A DNA stretch of 64,000 nucleotides from CAYWVR01 sp964461715. GTDB lineage: Bacteria > Planctomycetota > Phycisphaerae > FEN-1346. This document shows positions 26,216-33,612 of the stretch, in pieces. The position numbers were made by a program, and so were the translations under genes. Every line of letters begins with the position of its first letter. The stretch's first letter is position 1. Location of the stretch: contig CAYWVR010000011.1 of assembly GCA_964461715.1 (NCBI GenBank), positions 31,621 to 95,620 on the forward strand, given 5' to 3'. Below the pieces are notes generated by a model, which saw only the letters and a list, made by a program, of their open reading frames with translations, did no database searches and had not been told where the DNA came from.

Positions 26216-27343
26216 GTGAGGACGCGATTCACGATCGCTTTCGTTGCCGCACTCGCCGCGGCGTCCGTCTGCCGGGCCGCCGCGCCCGTTCTGCCCCTGC
26301 CCGCCGCCCCCGAGGCCGAGCCCGCGCCGGCGGAGCCGGCCGCCCCCGAGGACCCGTTCGAGGCGCACTTGGCGTCGGGCAACGAGGCGGCCGAGGCCAA
26401 GGACTTTGCGAGGGCCGCCGGTGAGTTCCGCGCCGCGGCCCAGCTCGCCGCCGACGCCGAGGAGCCCCGCCGCTACGTCGCGGCCATGACGTCGCTGGCC
26501 CGGGCGCGGGAGGCGCAGGGCCGTCGCGACGACGCCCAAACCGCCGCCGCCGCCGCCCTCGACGCCGCCGAGGCCACCTACGGCCGGAACCATCGCGAGG
26601 TCGTCCGGTTGCTCGAGCACCTCGGCCGCCTTTCCCGGTCGATGCGGCGGTACGAGGAGGCCCGGGCCTACTTCGAGCGGGCCCGCCAGGCGATCCTGCG
26701 GACGCTCGGGCCCGGCTCGGCCCGCAACGCCGCCCTCCTCTACGAGCTCGCCCGCACCTACCAGCTCGCCGGGAAGCTGAACACGGCGGACCTTCTGGCG
26801 CGGCGGGCGCTGGCCCTCGTGGAGAACAACCGGGTCGCCGACGACCCGGAGGTGGGGCGTGCGGCCAGCCTCGTTGCCTCCGTCGCCTTGGATATGGAGA
26901 AATATGAGGAGGCCGAGGCGTACAACAAGCGGGCCCTCGAGATCGCCGAAAAGGCCTTCGGCGCCGAGCACGTCAACGTGGCGGTCGTCCTCAACAACCT
27001 CGCCAACACCTACCGCGCTCGGGGCCGCCACGACGATGCCGCCCCCCTCTACGAGCGGGCCCTCGCGATCCTCGAAGCCGAGTTCGGAAAGGACCACCCG
27101 CAGCTCATCCTTGCCCTGGGGAACCTCGCCGCCAACCGCATCGGCCAGGGCCGCCCTGACCAGGCCCGGGCCCGCCTCGACCGCCTCCTTGCCATCTACG
27201 AGGCTCACGCCGCCGAATCCGACGCCGTCGCCGACGTCCTGGACCAGTGCGCCGCCGCTTGGCGCAAGGCCGGCGAGGAGGCCAAGGCCAAGGCCCTCGA
27301 AACGAAGGCGAAGGCGATTCGAGAGGCAGAAGAACAGAAGTAG
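26216..27343 (+). CDS. Secreted tetratricopeptide-repeat protein
   Basis: A 375-residue protein with a signal peptide (RTRFTIAFVAALAAASVCRA), a Pro/Ala/Glu-rich linker, and about seven TPR units with kinesin-light-chain-like spacing. Examples are YEEARAYFERARQAILRTLG, YEEAEAYNKRALEIAEKAFG and HDDAAPLYERALAILEAEFG. It is probably a scaffold in the periplasm. The start is GTG 26216, nine bases after AAGGAGG. The longer frame from 26051 has no signal peptide at its head and no ribosome site. Confidence 0.82.
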   Translation: MRTRFTIAFVAALAAASVCRAAAPVLPLPAAPEAEPAPAEPAAPEDPFEAHLASGNEAAEAKDFARAAGEFRAAAQLAADAEEPRRYVAAMTSLARAREAQGRRDDAQTAAAAALDAAEATYGRNHREVVRLLEHLGRLSRSMRRYEEARAYFERARQAILRTLGPGSARNAALLYELARTYQLAGKLNTADLLARRALALVENNRVADDPEVGRAASLVASVALDMEKYEEAEAYNKRALEIAEKAFGAEHVNVAVVLNNLANTYRARGRHDDAAPLYERALAILEAEFGKDHPQLILALGNLAANRIGQGRPDQARARLDRLLAIYEAHAAESDAVADVLDQCAAAWRKAGEEAKAKALETKAKAIREAEEQK

Positions 27344-27473
27344 GAAACCAGGGGACGGGGGAACCCCCTGACCGGGTGGCCGGCGAAAGCAGAGGCGCGG
27401 CCCGGCCGGCGCGTCGCCTTCGTTGTTTCTTGGCCTGGCCCCTTGGTCCGGTGGTTATCCCCTCCCCGTGCGT

Positions 27474-28973
27474 TCACCATCTCCGATCCTCCGTCTTCCC
27501 ATGCCCGAGCAGCAGCCCCGTCACGAGGTACCGGAGCGCATCGATCGGGTGGTCCGAACCGTCCTTGGCGGGCTTCTCGGACACCTCGCCGCCCCTCCGC
27601 CGCCGCCACCGGTACGCCTGCATGGCCCGCACCAGGTGGCGGCACGATGGGTCGATCACGAGGCCCGGGCCGCCCGGCCGGTCCTTCAGCAGCCTCCGCA
27701 CGAGCTCGATGCCCTCGTGCACCCCGGACCGCGGCGAGCGGACCCGCATGCCCATCCGCGCGAGCTCCTGGCACGGGCCGGTGCCCGTCACGTCCGACCG
27801 TTGCCACCCCGCCGGGTCGCCGAAGGTGGCGGTCACGGGTCCCGGGTCGAGGGCCTGCATGGCCCGGGCGTGCTCGGCGATGCGGCGCTCGCGGGCGACG
27901 TACTCGGCCAGGACCCGCACCTGGACGTTCGAGAGGTCGGCGTCGACGCCCGTCCCGCCGGGCCGGCCCTGGACCTGGACCCAGAGGCAGACGAACGGAT
28001 TGGCATATCCGAAATCGAGGGCCCGGTAGAGCGGCCACTCCGCCTCCCACGCCGCCGGCCCCACGTGCCGCGCGGGGTCGAACTCCGAGAACACCGCCGC
28101 TTCGGTCCGCGGCCGCAGGCACAGCATCTCCGTCTCCCATGCCGCGCGGCTGGCGCGGGCCTGCTGGGCAAGGGCGTCGTCGATGGGGAGGTACCCGGCG
28201 GCCTCGCGGGCCCGCCCGCCGCAGTCCGTCCAGAGCGGACACCGGCTGCACGCCCGGTCCGGCCCGCACCGCTCGATGACCTCCCAGAGGCACCACGTGA
28301 GCAGCCGCGGCCCGTTTGCCTCGGGCGGCCCGCCGCGGCCGATCCGATCGACGAGCGCGGCCATGGGGCCGAAGGGGCGGTGCATCGTCGAGAAGGCCTC
28401 GATATGGGCCGGGAGCCATTCGCCCTCCGACCCCGGCCCGGACTGCGTCACGAACTGGGCCGCCTGCCATACCTCGGGCGTGAACTCGTCCACCTCGTCG
28501 CACCGCAGCCGATGGACCCGCACGCCGCGCACCGAGCGCGGCGACTGCGTGAGGACCTCGATTTCCGACCCGTTCGCCAGCACCGTCCGCCGGGCCGTGG
28601 GCGGTCGTGCCAGGTGCGCCCCCAAGCGCCCCTGCCACTTCCGCCCGAGGGACGCGTACATCTTCCGCGACTGCTCCAGGCTCCCGCCGAGAATCCGGGT
28701 GCGACAGCCCGGGCGGAACATCGAATCGAGATGCGTCGCCACGGAGCCGAGCTCCGTCTTCGCGCCGCCGCGACACGCCCAGACCACCACGTCGCGCCCC
28801 GGAAAAAAGAACGAACGGGCCAGGTACTCCAGCGGCGCCGCGTGCCCCTCGCACACCGCCCGGTCCGGCACATCCAGCCCGTAGACCGCCCGCACGAACG
28901 CCCGGAGCGTGTTCCTGGAGCGCGGCGGGGTCCGAAGGATCGCGTCGACGAGCGGGGTCCAATCGCGGGTCAT
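27474..28973 (-). CDS. Phage-like terminase large subunit
   Basis: A 499-residue DNA-packaging motor. The ATPase half has the Walker A variant CRGGAKT (67-73) and Walker B LRCDEVDEF (Asp159-Glu160), with the coupling-type LTQSPRSVRG before it. The nuclease half has RALDFGYANPF (Asp320), FGDPAGWQRSD and SDHPIDALRYL, the usual three acidic sites. Between the halves lies a cluster of four cysteines (236, 242, 245, 251) in CX5CX2CX5C spacing, which is unusual for terminases. It is the last gene of the minus-strand packaging island. ATG 28973 has AAGGAG upstream. No portal or capsid gene adjoins it. Confidence 0.85.
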   Translation of the reverse strand: MTRDWTPLVDAILRTPPRSRNTLRAFVRAVYGLDVPDRAVCEGHAAPLEYLARSFFFPGRDVVVWACRGGAKTELGSVATHLDSMFRPGCRTRILGGSLEQSRKMYASLGRKWQGRLGAHLARPPTARRTVLANGSEIEVLTQSPRSVRGVRVHRLRCDEVDEFTPEVWQAAQFVTQSGPGSEGEWLPAHIEAFSTMHRPFGPMAALVDRIGRGGPPEANGPRLLTWCLWEVIERCGPDRACSRCPLWTDCGGRAREAAGYLPIDDALAQQARASRAAWETEMLCLRPRTEAAVFSEFDPARHVGPAAWEAEWPLYRALDFGYANPFVCLWVQVQGRPGGTGVDADLSNVQVRVLAEYVARERRIAEHARAMQALDPGPVTATFGDPAGWQRSDVTGTGPCQELARMGMRVRSPRSGVHEGIELVRRLLKDRPGGPGLVIDPSCRHLVRAMQAYRWRRRRGGEVSEKPAKDGSDHPIDALRYLVTGLLLGHGKTEDRRW

Positions 28974-29015
28974 GGCAGGGCTCCTTACCCCGGGGGCTTC
29001 TCCTCGGGCATGGAA

Positions 29016-29054
29016 GGCAACCAGGGGACCGAACAAGCCGGTTGCCGGGTCCCC
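29016..29054. repeat. Interleaved inverted repeats (pseudoknot-capable) upstream of terminase gene
   Basis: GGCAACC (29016-29022) and GGGGACC (29024-29030) are followed by their exact complements in the same order, GGTTGCC (29040-29046) and GGTCCCC (29048-29054). This A-B-A'-B' order allows an H-type pseudoknot or two competing hairpins. It lies in the 90-base gap between the ParB-like gene and the terminase gene. Confidence 0.7.
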
Positions 29055-29063
29055 CTTTTGTCC

Positions 29064-29678
29064 TCACTCTCTCCCACACGCCTCCAGATACCAGCACGCC
29101 AACCGCTCCAGCCGTTCGGCCCGGTCGGGCCGGGTACTCATGGCGGCGCGGGCGATGGCGGCCAGGGCCTCGGTGACGGCGGCATGCTGCTCGGGCCGCA
29201 GGAAGAACGTCATCGGCCGAAACGGCGGCGCGGCATCGGCAGGCGGGCGCAGGTCGGGGGGCGGTTGGGCGAGGGCCAGCAGACGCTCGATTCCGTCCGG
29301 CGGCTCGGGAAGGAACCGGGCCAGGTCCCGCGGGCTTCGCCCTTCCGCCAGCCGGGCCACCAGGGCCGCGCGCCGAGTCGGGTCGTCGCGTCCCTCCAGC
29401 CGGTTCAGCGTCGCGAGCAGGAGCCGGGCTTCCTCGTCCTCGACCTCCCACACGTCGCACCGGGCCTGCGTGTGGCCGAGGTCCCTGAGGACCCGCGCCC
29501 GGTGGTGCCCGTTCAGAATCTGGTACCGCCCGCCGCACGCTGGTCGCACGGTCAGCGGCTCGTATCGCCCGGTCCGCGCGACGTGCCGTCGAAGCACCTC
29601 GAGCGCCCGCGGCGCCATGCGGTTGGCGTTCTCCGGATGGGCGTCGAGCGCGGCGAGGGGGAGGGTTCGGAGGGTCAT
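29064..29678 (-). CDS. ParB/Srx-fold nuclease-like protein
   Basis: A 204-residue protein with an N-terminal ParB/sulfiredoxin-fold domain: LDAHPENANRM, EPLTVR and QILNGHHRARVLRDLG. The last is the family's GxHR-type box. No ParB central HTH follows. The C-terminal part is helical and Arg/Ala-rich. Phages often carry such ParB-like proteins beside terminase genes, where they act as nucleases, CTPases or DNA-modification factors. ATG 29678 has AAGGAGAAG upstream; the longer frame to 29759 is not supported. Confidence 0.75.
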   Translation of the reverse strand: MTLRTLPLAALDAHPENANRMAPRALEVLRRHVARTGRYEPLTVRPACGGRYQILNGHHRARVLRDLGHTQARCDVWEVEDEEARLLLATLNRLEGRDDPTRRAALVARLAEGRSPRDLARFLPEPPDGIERLLALAQPPPDLRPPADAAPPFRPMTFFLRPEQHAAVTEALAAIARAAMSTRPDRAERLERLACWYLEACGRE

Positions 29679-29795
29679 GGCGTCTTCTCCTTCTGGGCAG
29701 AGGAACGGGCCAACAAGGTGACGCGGGGACCAAGCGACCGGGGACGGCAACGACCGCACCGTCGTTTTCGTCGGTCCCCCGGTCTGCCCGGTCGG

Positions 29796-30227
29796 TTAGT
29801 CACCCGCCTTCCCGATGATCTCCAGCATCCGCCCCACGGCCTCGTCGGGGAGCGCGGCCAGGCGTTTCGCGAGGGGGTCGTCCTCGGGCGTCGTCTTCGG
29901 TTCGGGCGGCGGGGCGGGGACGAGCGGCTCGACGCCCAGGCGCAGGACCTCCCGGGCCGCCTGACGCGCCTCCGACGCCGACTCCGACTCCAGCTCCGCA
30001 ATGAGCCGCGCCGCGGCCGCCGGCGCCCAGAGCCGAAGCGCCGCCCGGGCCTGGGCCAGCGGCTCCCGCAGCTTCTCCTCCACCAGGGCCCGGAAGGCGG
30101 GGGCCTCCAGCCACCGGCGGAGCGTCTCCGGGCGGACCCCCACCGCCCGGGCCGCCTCGTCCACGCGAAACGTGTGCCTCATGAGCGACTCGGCGGCCTT
30201 GTGATGGCGACAGGTGATCTTCTTCAT
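29796..30227 (-). CDS. HTH protein, probable terminase small subunit
   Basis: A 143-residue basic protein. Residues 20-50 form a helix-turn-helix (FRVDEAARAVGVRPETLRRW) followed by LEAPAFRALVEEKLREPLAQA. An Ala-rich helical region (65-100) and a Pro-rich hinge come next. This layout (HTH, then a helix pair, then a tail) is that of many phage small terminase subunits, which recognise packaging sites. Its start overlaps the stop of the GNAT gene (ATGA). It lies one gene upstream of the terminase pair. Confidence 0.65.
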   Translation of the reverse strand: MKKITCRHHKAAESLMRHTFRVDEAARAVGVRPETLRRWLEAPAFRALVEEKLREPLAQARAALRLWAPAAAARLIAELESESASEARQAAREVLRLGVEPLVPAPPPEPKTTPEDDPLAKRLAALPDEAVGRMLEIIGKAGD

Positions 30228-30988
30228 GGCGAGGTCTCCCATTCGGGGGGCGTCTCGGGCCGCCGCCACAGGTAGTAGACCGGGGCGGCCCCGAGGTGGC
30301 GGGCCACGAGGTCCAGCAGCCGGGCGTGCGGCGGGCGCTGGGTCTGATGGTTCTTCGCGCCGAGATACGAGCGGGCCCACCGTGCCAGCTCCCGATCGAC
30401 AAATCGCCGCATCGCGGGCGAAAGGGTCTCGAGCGCCTCGGCCATTGCCGCGGGGCGATGCGCGACGGAAAGGTCGAGACCGGCGGCGTCCAGGGCGCTT
30501 CGCAATCGTTCGGCCTGCGGCGGCGCCGACGGCGGATAGGCCGTCATCCCCGCCCGCTCGAAGAAGGGATGGACGCGGCCCATGGCGGCGAGGGCCTCGA
30601 CGTACGGCGTCCCGACCGCCGGCAGCGTCTCGCGCACCAGCCGCGCCGCCAGGCCCAGCCCCCGCCAGTTCGGCGCGACGACGACGCGGCTGACGATGCG
30701 CAGCTCCCGGTTCACGAGGTCCGCCAGGGCCACGCGCCCCAGCCGCCCGAGCCGGTACCGCCCGCCCGTCGCGCGGTTCCGGGCGGCCAGGCTCAGCGGG
30801 CTGCGGCTGTAGACGAGGACGCCCACCCGGGTCGGCCGGCCGCCGGCCCCGTGGCGCATCGCGAAGACGTCCGTGATCGCCCCGGCCCCGTGGCCGCGGT
30901 AATGAAGCGGCGCGAGCGCCCGCCAGGCGGCGCGCGTCCCGCGCTCGATCCGGACCTCTTCGGTCAGCGTGCATGGGCGGCGGGTCAT
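30224..30988 (-). CDS. GNAT-like acetyltransferase, partner of ABC ATPase
   Basis: A 254-residue protein whose centre matches the GNAT fold. RVVVAPNWRGLGLAARLV (101-118) is the acetyl-CoA pyrophosphate loop (R/Q-x-x-G-x-G/A), and FFERAGMTAY comes late. Its ATG overlaps the stop of the ABC ATPase gene (ATGA), so the two are made together. From memory, COG2401 describes an ABC-type ATPase fused to an acetyltransferase; this pair looks like the split form. The target of acetylation is unknown; RNA or protein is possible. Confidence 0.7.
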   Translation of the reverse strand: MTRRPCTLTEEVRIERGTRAAWRALAPLHYRGHGAGAITDVFAMRHGAGGRPTRVGVLVYSRSPLSLAARNRATGGRYRLGRLGRVALADLVNRELRIVSRVVVAPNWRGLGLAARLVRETLPAVGTPYVEALAAMGRVHPFFERAGMTAYPPSAPPQAERLRSALDAAGLDLSVAHRPAAMAEALETLSPAMRRFVDRELARWARSYLGAKNHQTQRPPHARLLDLVARHLGAAPVYYLWRRPETPPEWETSP

Positions 30989-31722
30989 CGGGCGCGCTCC
31001 CGGCCCGTCTCTCGGTCCGGGTCGGCGTAGTAGACGTCGGCGGCAGTTCCGGCGGCCTTGACGACGAGGACGTCCGGGGCGAGGTCGTCGAGGATGTCGT
31101 CGTGGGCGCAGGCGGCCAGGATCGTCAGGTTCCGCCGGTCCGCCAGCCGCCGCAGCCGATACGCCACCGCCCGGGCGCAGAGCCGGTCGAGCGTCGAGGC
31201 CAGCTCGTCCGCCACCAGAACCCGCCACGCCTCGGGCGGGGCCGCGTCGGCCTCCACGTCCGCCAGGCCCAGGGCCGCCAGCGCGTGCGCCAGCCGCAGC
31301 CGCCACCGCTGCCCCTCGCTCAGCTCCCCCGGCCGCCTCAGCAACACGAACGCGTCCGCCAGCCCGGCCGTGCTCGCCAGGTACAGCGTCTCGTCGAGCG
31401 GCAGGCCGAACCCGTCGACGACGCGCTTGCGCGGCGGGGGCTCGATGTCCGCCAGATTCACGATCCGGGCCCGCGCCTCCGCCGCCCGCAGGCTCGCGAC
31501 GAGCCGCCGCAGGCCCGCGCTCTTGCCGCACCCGGACGGGCCCGTCAGGAAGACGACGTCGCCCGGCCGCACGTCCACCGCGAGCCCGTCGTAGAGGCGG
31601 ACCTCGTCGCGCTCGTCCAGGCCGAGGCCGAACATCTCGGCCACCGCCTCGACCCGCCGGCTCGGGCGCCCCCGCGCCCGGCCGCGGGCGGAGAACTTTT
31701 CGTTGATCGTATGCAGCGCCAT
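30985..31722 (-). CDS. ABC-type ATPase without transporter partner
   Basis: A 245-residue ABC ATPase. Walker A is GPSGCGKS (61-68), the signature is LSEGQ (134-138), Walker B is VLVADE (168-173), and the H-loop lies in AACAHDD. No membrane subunit is encoded nearby, so this is a soluble, non-transport ABC protein. The overlapping GNAT gene is its evident partner. AAGGAG sits 7 bases before ATG 31722. Only 15 bases separate it from the divergent ASCH gene. Confidence 0.8.
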   Translation of the reverse strand: MALHTINEKFSARGRARGRPSRRVEAVAEMFGLGLDERDEVRLYDGLAVDVRPGDVVFLTGPSGCGKSAGLRRLVASLRAAEARARIVNLADIEPPPRKRVVDGFGLPLDETLYLASTAGLADAFVLLRRPGELSEGQRWRLRLAHALAALGLADVEADAAPPEAWRVLVADELASTLDRLCARAVAYRLRRLADRRNLTILAACAHDDILDDLAPDVLVVKAAGTAADVYYADPDRETGRERAR

Positions 31723-31737
31723 CGTTAGTCTCCTTGC

Positions 31738-32040
31738 ATGATCCTGTTGAAGAAGAAGTTCCTGGAGGCGGTCCGCTCGGGGGCCAAGCGGCAGACGATC
31801 CGCGTGTGGCCGAAGCGGCGTCTGAAGGCGGGGCAGGGGGAGTTCATCCCCGGCCTCGGACGCATCCGCATCACCGCCTTCGAGCCCGTGCGACCGGAGG
31901 ACCTGACTGAGCAGGACGCGCGCCTGGACGGGTTCGCGTCCCGCGAGGCGCTGCTCGCCGAGCTTCGTGCCCTGTACGGCGCCGACCTCGCCACCGTCCC
32001 GTGCTTCCGCATCCGCTTCGTATGGCCGGCCGAGCCGTAG
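31738..32040 (+). CDS. ASCH-domain protein
   Basis: A 100-residue protein with the PUA-like ASCH fold signature at its start (KKKFLEAVRSGAKRQTIRVW) and RIRITAFEPV in the following strand. ASCH proteins bind or act on RNA; some are amidohydrolases. It is the only plus-strand gene inside the packaging island. TAG at 31726 closes the frame, so ATG 31738 is the first start. No Shine-Dalgarno is present; the CTCC upstream belongs to the ribosome site of the opposite gene. Its promoter would have to lie within the ABC ATPase gene. Confidence 0.65.
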   Translation: MILLKKKFLEAVRSGAKRQTIRVWPKRRLKAGQGEFIPGLGRIRITAFEPVRPEDLTEQDARLDGFASREALLAELRALYGADLATVPCFRIRFVWPAEP

Positions 32041-32052
32041 CGGCGTCCGATC

Positions 32053-32523
32053 TTACTCGTCCCCATCGCCGCCCCCCTTCCGTCGTTTCCGCCTCGCCTC
32101 GGCCCGGGCGACCTTGCGTTCGATGCGATGGATGCGGCGGCGGAGGGCCGTGGCGGAGAGGGCCCGGCCGTCCTCGGCATAGAGCTCTCGCCGGGCGATC
32201 TCCCGTAGCGACACCCGCCCGAGGATGTGGAGCCGCGCGAGCCGCCGCTCCTCGCCCGAGAGGGCCGTCCAGTTCCGGACCGTCGCGACGAGCCGCGGAT
32301 CGGTGGCCCGGCGTCGGGCCCGGCGGACGATCTGTCGCACGGCGTCCCGCGTCACCCCGCACGCCGCCGCCAACTGCCGGTACGACGCCCCGCGAACGTG
32401 ATAGAGCTCCAGCAGGGCCCGTTCGCGGGGCGTCAGGGTCCGCAAGGCGGCCTTCATGGTGGCGTGAGGGGCGATCTGACGGGCGTTTTGGTCGGGGCCG
32501 GGGCTTGCGTCCTCCGGAGACAC
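32053..32523 (-). CDS. Sigma-region-4-like HTH DNA-binding protein
   Basis: A 156-residue protein. The motif LTPRERALLELYHVRGASYR followed by QLAAACGVTRDAVRQIVRRA is a sigma-70 region 4 or phage-type ArpU/LuxR-like helix-turn-helix. A second HTH-like segment (VSLREIARRELYAEDGRALSATAL) follows, and the tail is Lys/Arg-rich. It is the first gene behind the strong minus-strand promoter, a place often held in phages by a late-gene activator. The start is GTG 32523, behind AGGGAG. Confidence 0.65.
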   Translation of the reverse strand: MSPEDASPGPDQNARQIAPHATMKAALRTLTPRERALLELYHVRGASYRQLAAACGVTRDAVRQIVRRARRRATDPRLVATVRNWTALSGEERRLARLHILGRVSLREIARRELYAEDGRALSATALRRRIHRIERKVARAEARRKRRKGGGDGDE

Positions 32524-32569
32524 GGCGACTCCCTTCCGGGCTCGGGTGTTCGCTAGCAATCGTACTCAC

Positions 32570-32597
32570 AGTATAGCTTGTGTTTGCTGGAAGTCAA
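32570..32597 (-). promoter_or_regulatory. Promoter of packaging island operon
   Basis: Minus strand TTGACT (32597-32592), 16 bases, TATACT (32575-32570). The leader to GTG 32523 is about 40 bases. It faces away from the repressor promoter 31 bases further on. Confidence 0.72.
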
Positions 32598-32627
32598 CCC
32601 GCAGTTTGAAAAAGCCCCTATTTTTTG

Positions 32628-32655
32628 TTGACGCGGATTCGCACACGAGTAAACT
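32628..32655 (+). promoter_or_regulatory. Promoter of cI/LexA-like repressor gene
   Basis: TTGACG (32628-32633), 16 bases, TAAACT (32650-32655). Back to back with the island promoter, the classic arrangement of a repressor-controlled switch. Confidence 0.6.
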
Positions 32656-32704
32656 TCAGGCGACAACGAGGGGTAAGCGGCCCCATCAAGCCGGGGAGGC
32701 AACG

Positions 32705-33604
32705 ATGGGTCTCAAGGACAACCTGAAGGAGTTGGCCCGTCTCCGTCGTGAGCTCGGCATGCTCCGCGACACGGACGCCTTCCGCCAGCGCGTGCGCCGG
32801 GCCCGCAAGGGGCGCGGCATGACGCTCGAGGAGTTGGCCTCCGCCACGGGTATGGCCAAGAGCTACCTGTCGCAGATCGAGACCGGCGCCGCCAGCCCGC
32901 CCCGCGACGACAAGGTCCGCCGCATCGCCGCCGCCCTCGGCCTCGACGAGGTCGAGCTCGTGAGCCTGGCCCGCCACGCCCAGTTGCCCGACGAGATGCG
33001 CGAGCGGATGGCCCGCCTCGCGACGATCTTCGACATGACCGAGGAGCGGATTCAGAACCTCCTCGAGGTCCAGGCCCTGCGCGAATCCGCCGACGCCGCC
33101 CCCGTCGACCTCGACGCCCTCCACCGAAGCGGCCTCCTGGAGAAGCTCGCCGCCTGGGGCGAACCCGCCCCGCCCGCCCGCCTCCGGCGCGTCCCCATCA
33201 TCAACAAGGTCTCCGCCGGGTACTCCGTCGAGTTCACGGACCTCGACTACCCCGTGGGCGTGGCCGACGAGTACATCGCCGTGCCCGTCGACCTCGGCGA
33301 CCCGCATGCCTTTGCCGTCCGCGTCGTCGGCGACTCCATGGAGCCGCGGTACCACGAGGGCGACGTCGTGATCCTCAGCCCCGCCGAGACCATTCAGAGC
33401 GGCGACGACTGCTTCGTCCGCTTCGCCCCGGAGGTGCGCCGGAAGGGCAACGAGGCCACGTTCAAGCGCGTCTTCTTCGACGCCGAAGACGCTGTGCGGC
33501 TCCAGCCGTTGAACGAGAGCTACCCGCCCGACGTCGTGGGGCCCGCGGAGATCGCCGGCATCTACCGGGCCGTCGCCCGCTACGAGAAGCTCGAGCGCAA
33601 GTGA
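32705..33604 (+). CDS. XRE-HTH plus S24 peptidase repressor (cI/LexA-like)
   Basis: A 299-residue repressor. The XRE helix-turn-helix is at 25-80 (MTLEELASATGMAKSYLSQI). A helical linker follows. The C-terminal S24 domain has the possible self-cleavage bond Ala171-Gly172 (KVSAGYS), nucleophile Ser211 (VVGDSMEP) and general-base Lys254 (TFKRVFF). This is the design of lambda cI-type and LexA-type repressors that fall apart when RecA is active. It diverges from the packaging island, so it probably represses it and senses DNA damage. GGGAGG precedes ATG 32705. hypE follows after 8 bases. Confidence 0.85.
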   Translation: MGLKDNLKELARLRRELGMLRDTDAFRQRVRRARKGRGMTLEELASATGMAKSYLSQIETGAASPPRDDKVRRIAAALGLDEVELVSLARHAQLPDEMRERMARLATIFDMTEERIQNLLEVQALRESADAAPVDLDALHRSGLLEKLAAWGEPAPPARLRRVPIINKVSAGYSVEFTDLDYPVGVADEYIAVPVDLGDPHAFAVRVVGDSMEPRYHEGDVVILSPAETIQSGDDCFVRFAPEVRRKGNEATFKRVFFDAEDAVRLQPLNESYPPDVVGPAEIAGIYRAVARYEKLERK

Positions 33605-33612
33605 GGCTCGCC

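Noticed and set aside
27423..30275. Plus-strand frame of 950 codons across the packaging island
   Set aside because: It is antisense to terminase and ParB-like genes that carry recognisable catalytic motifs and ribosome sites.
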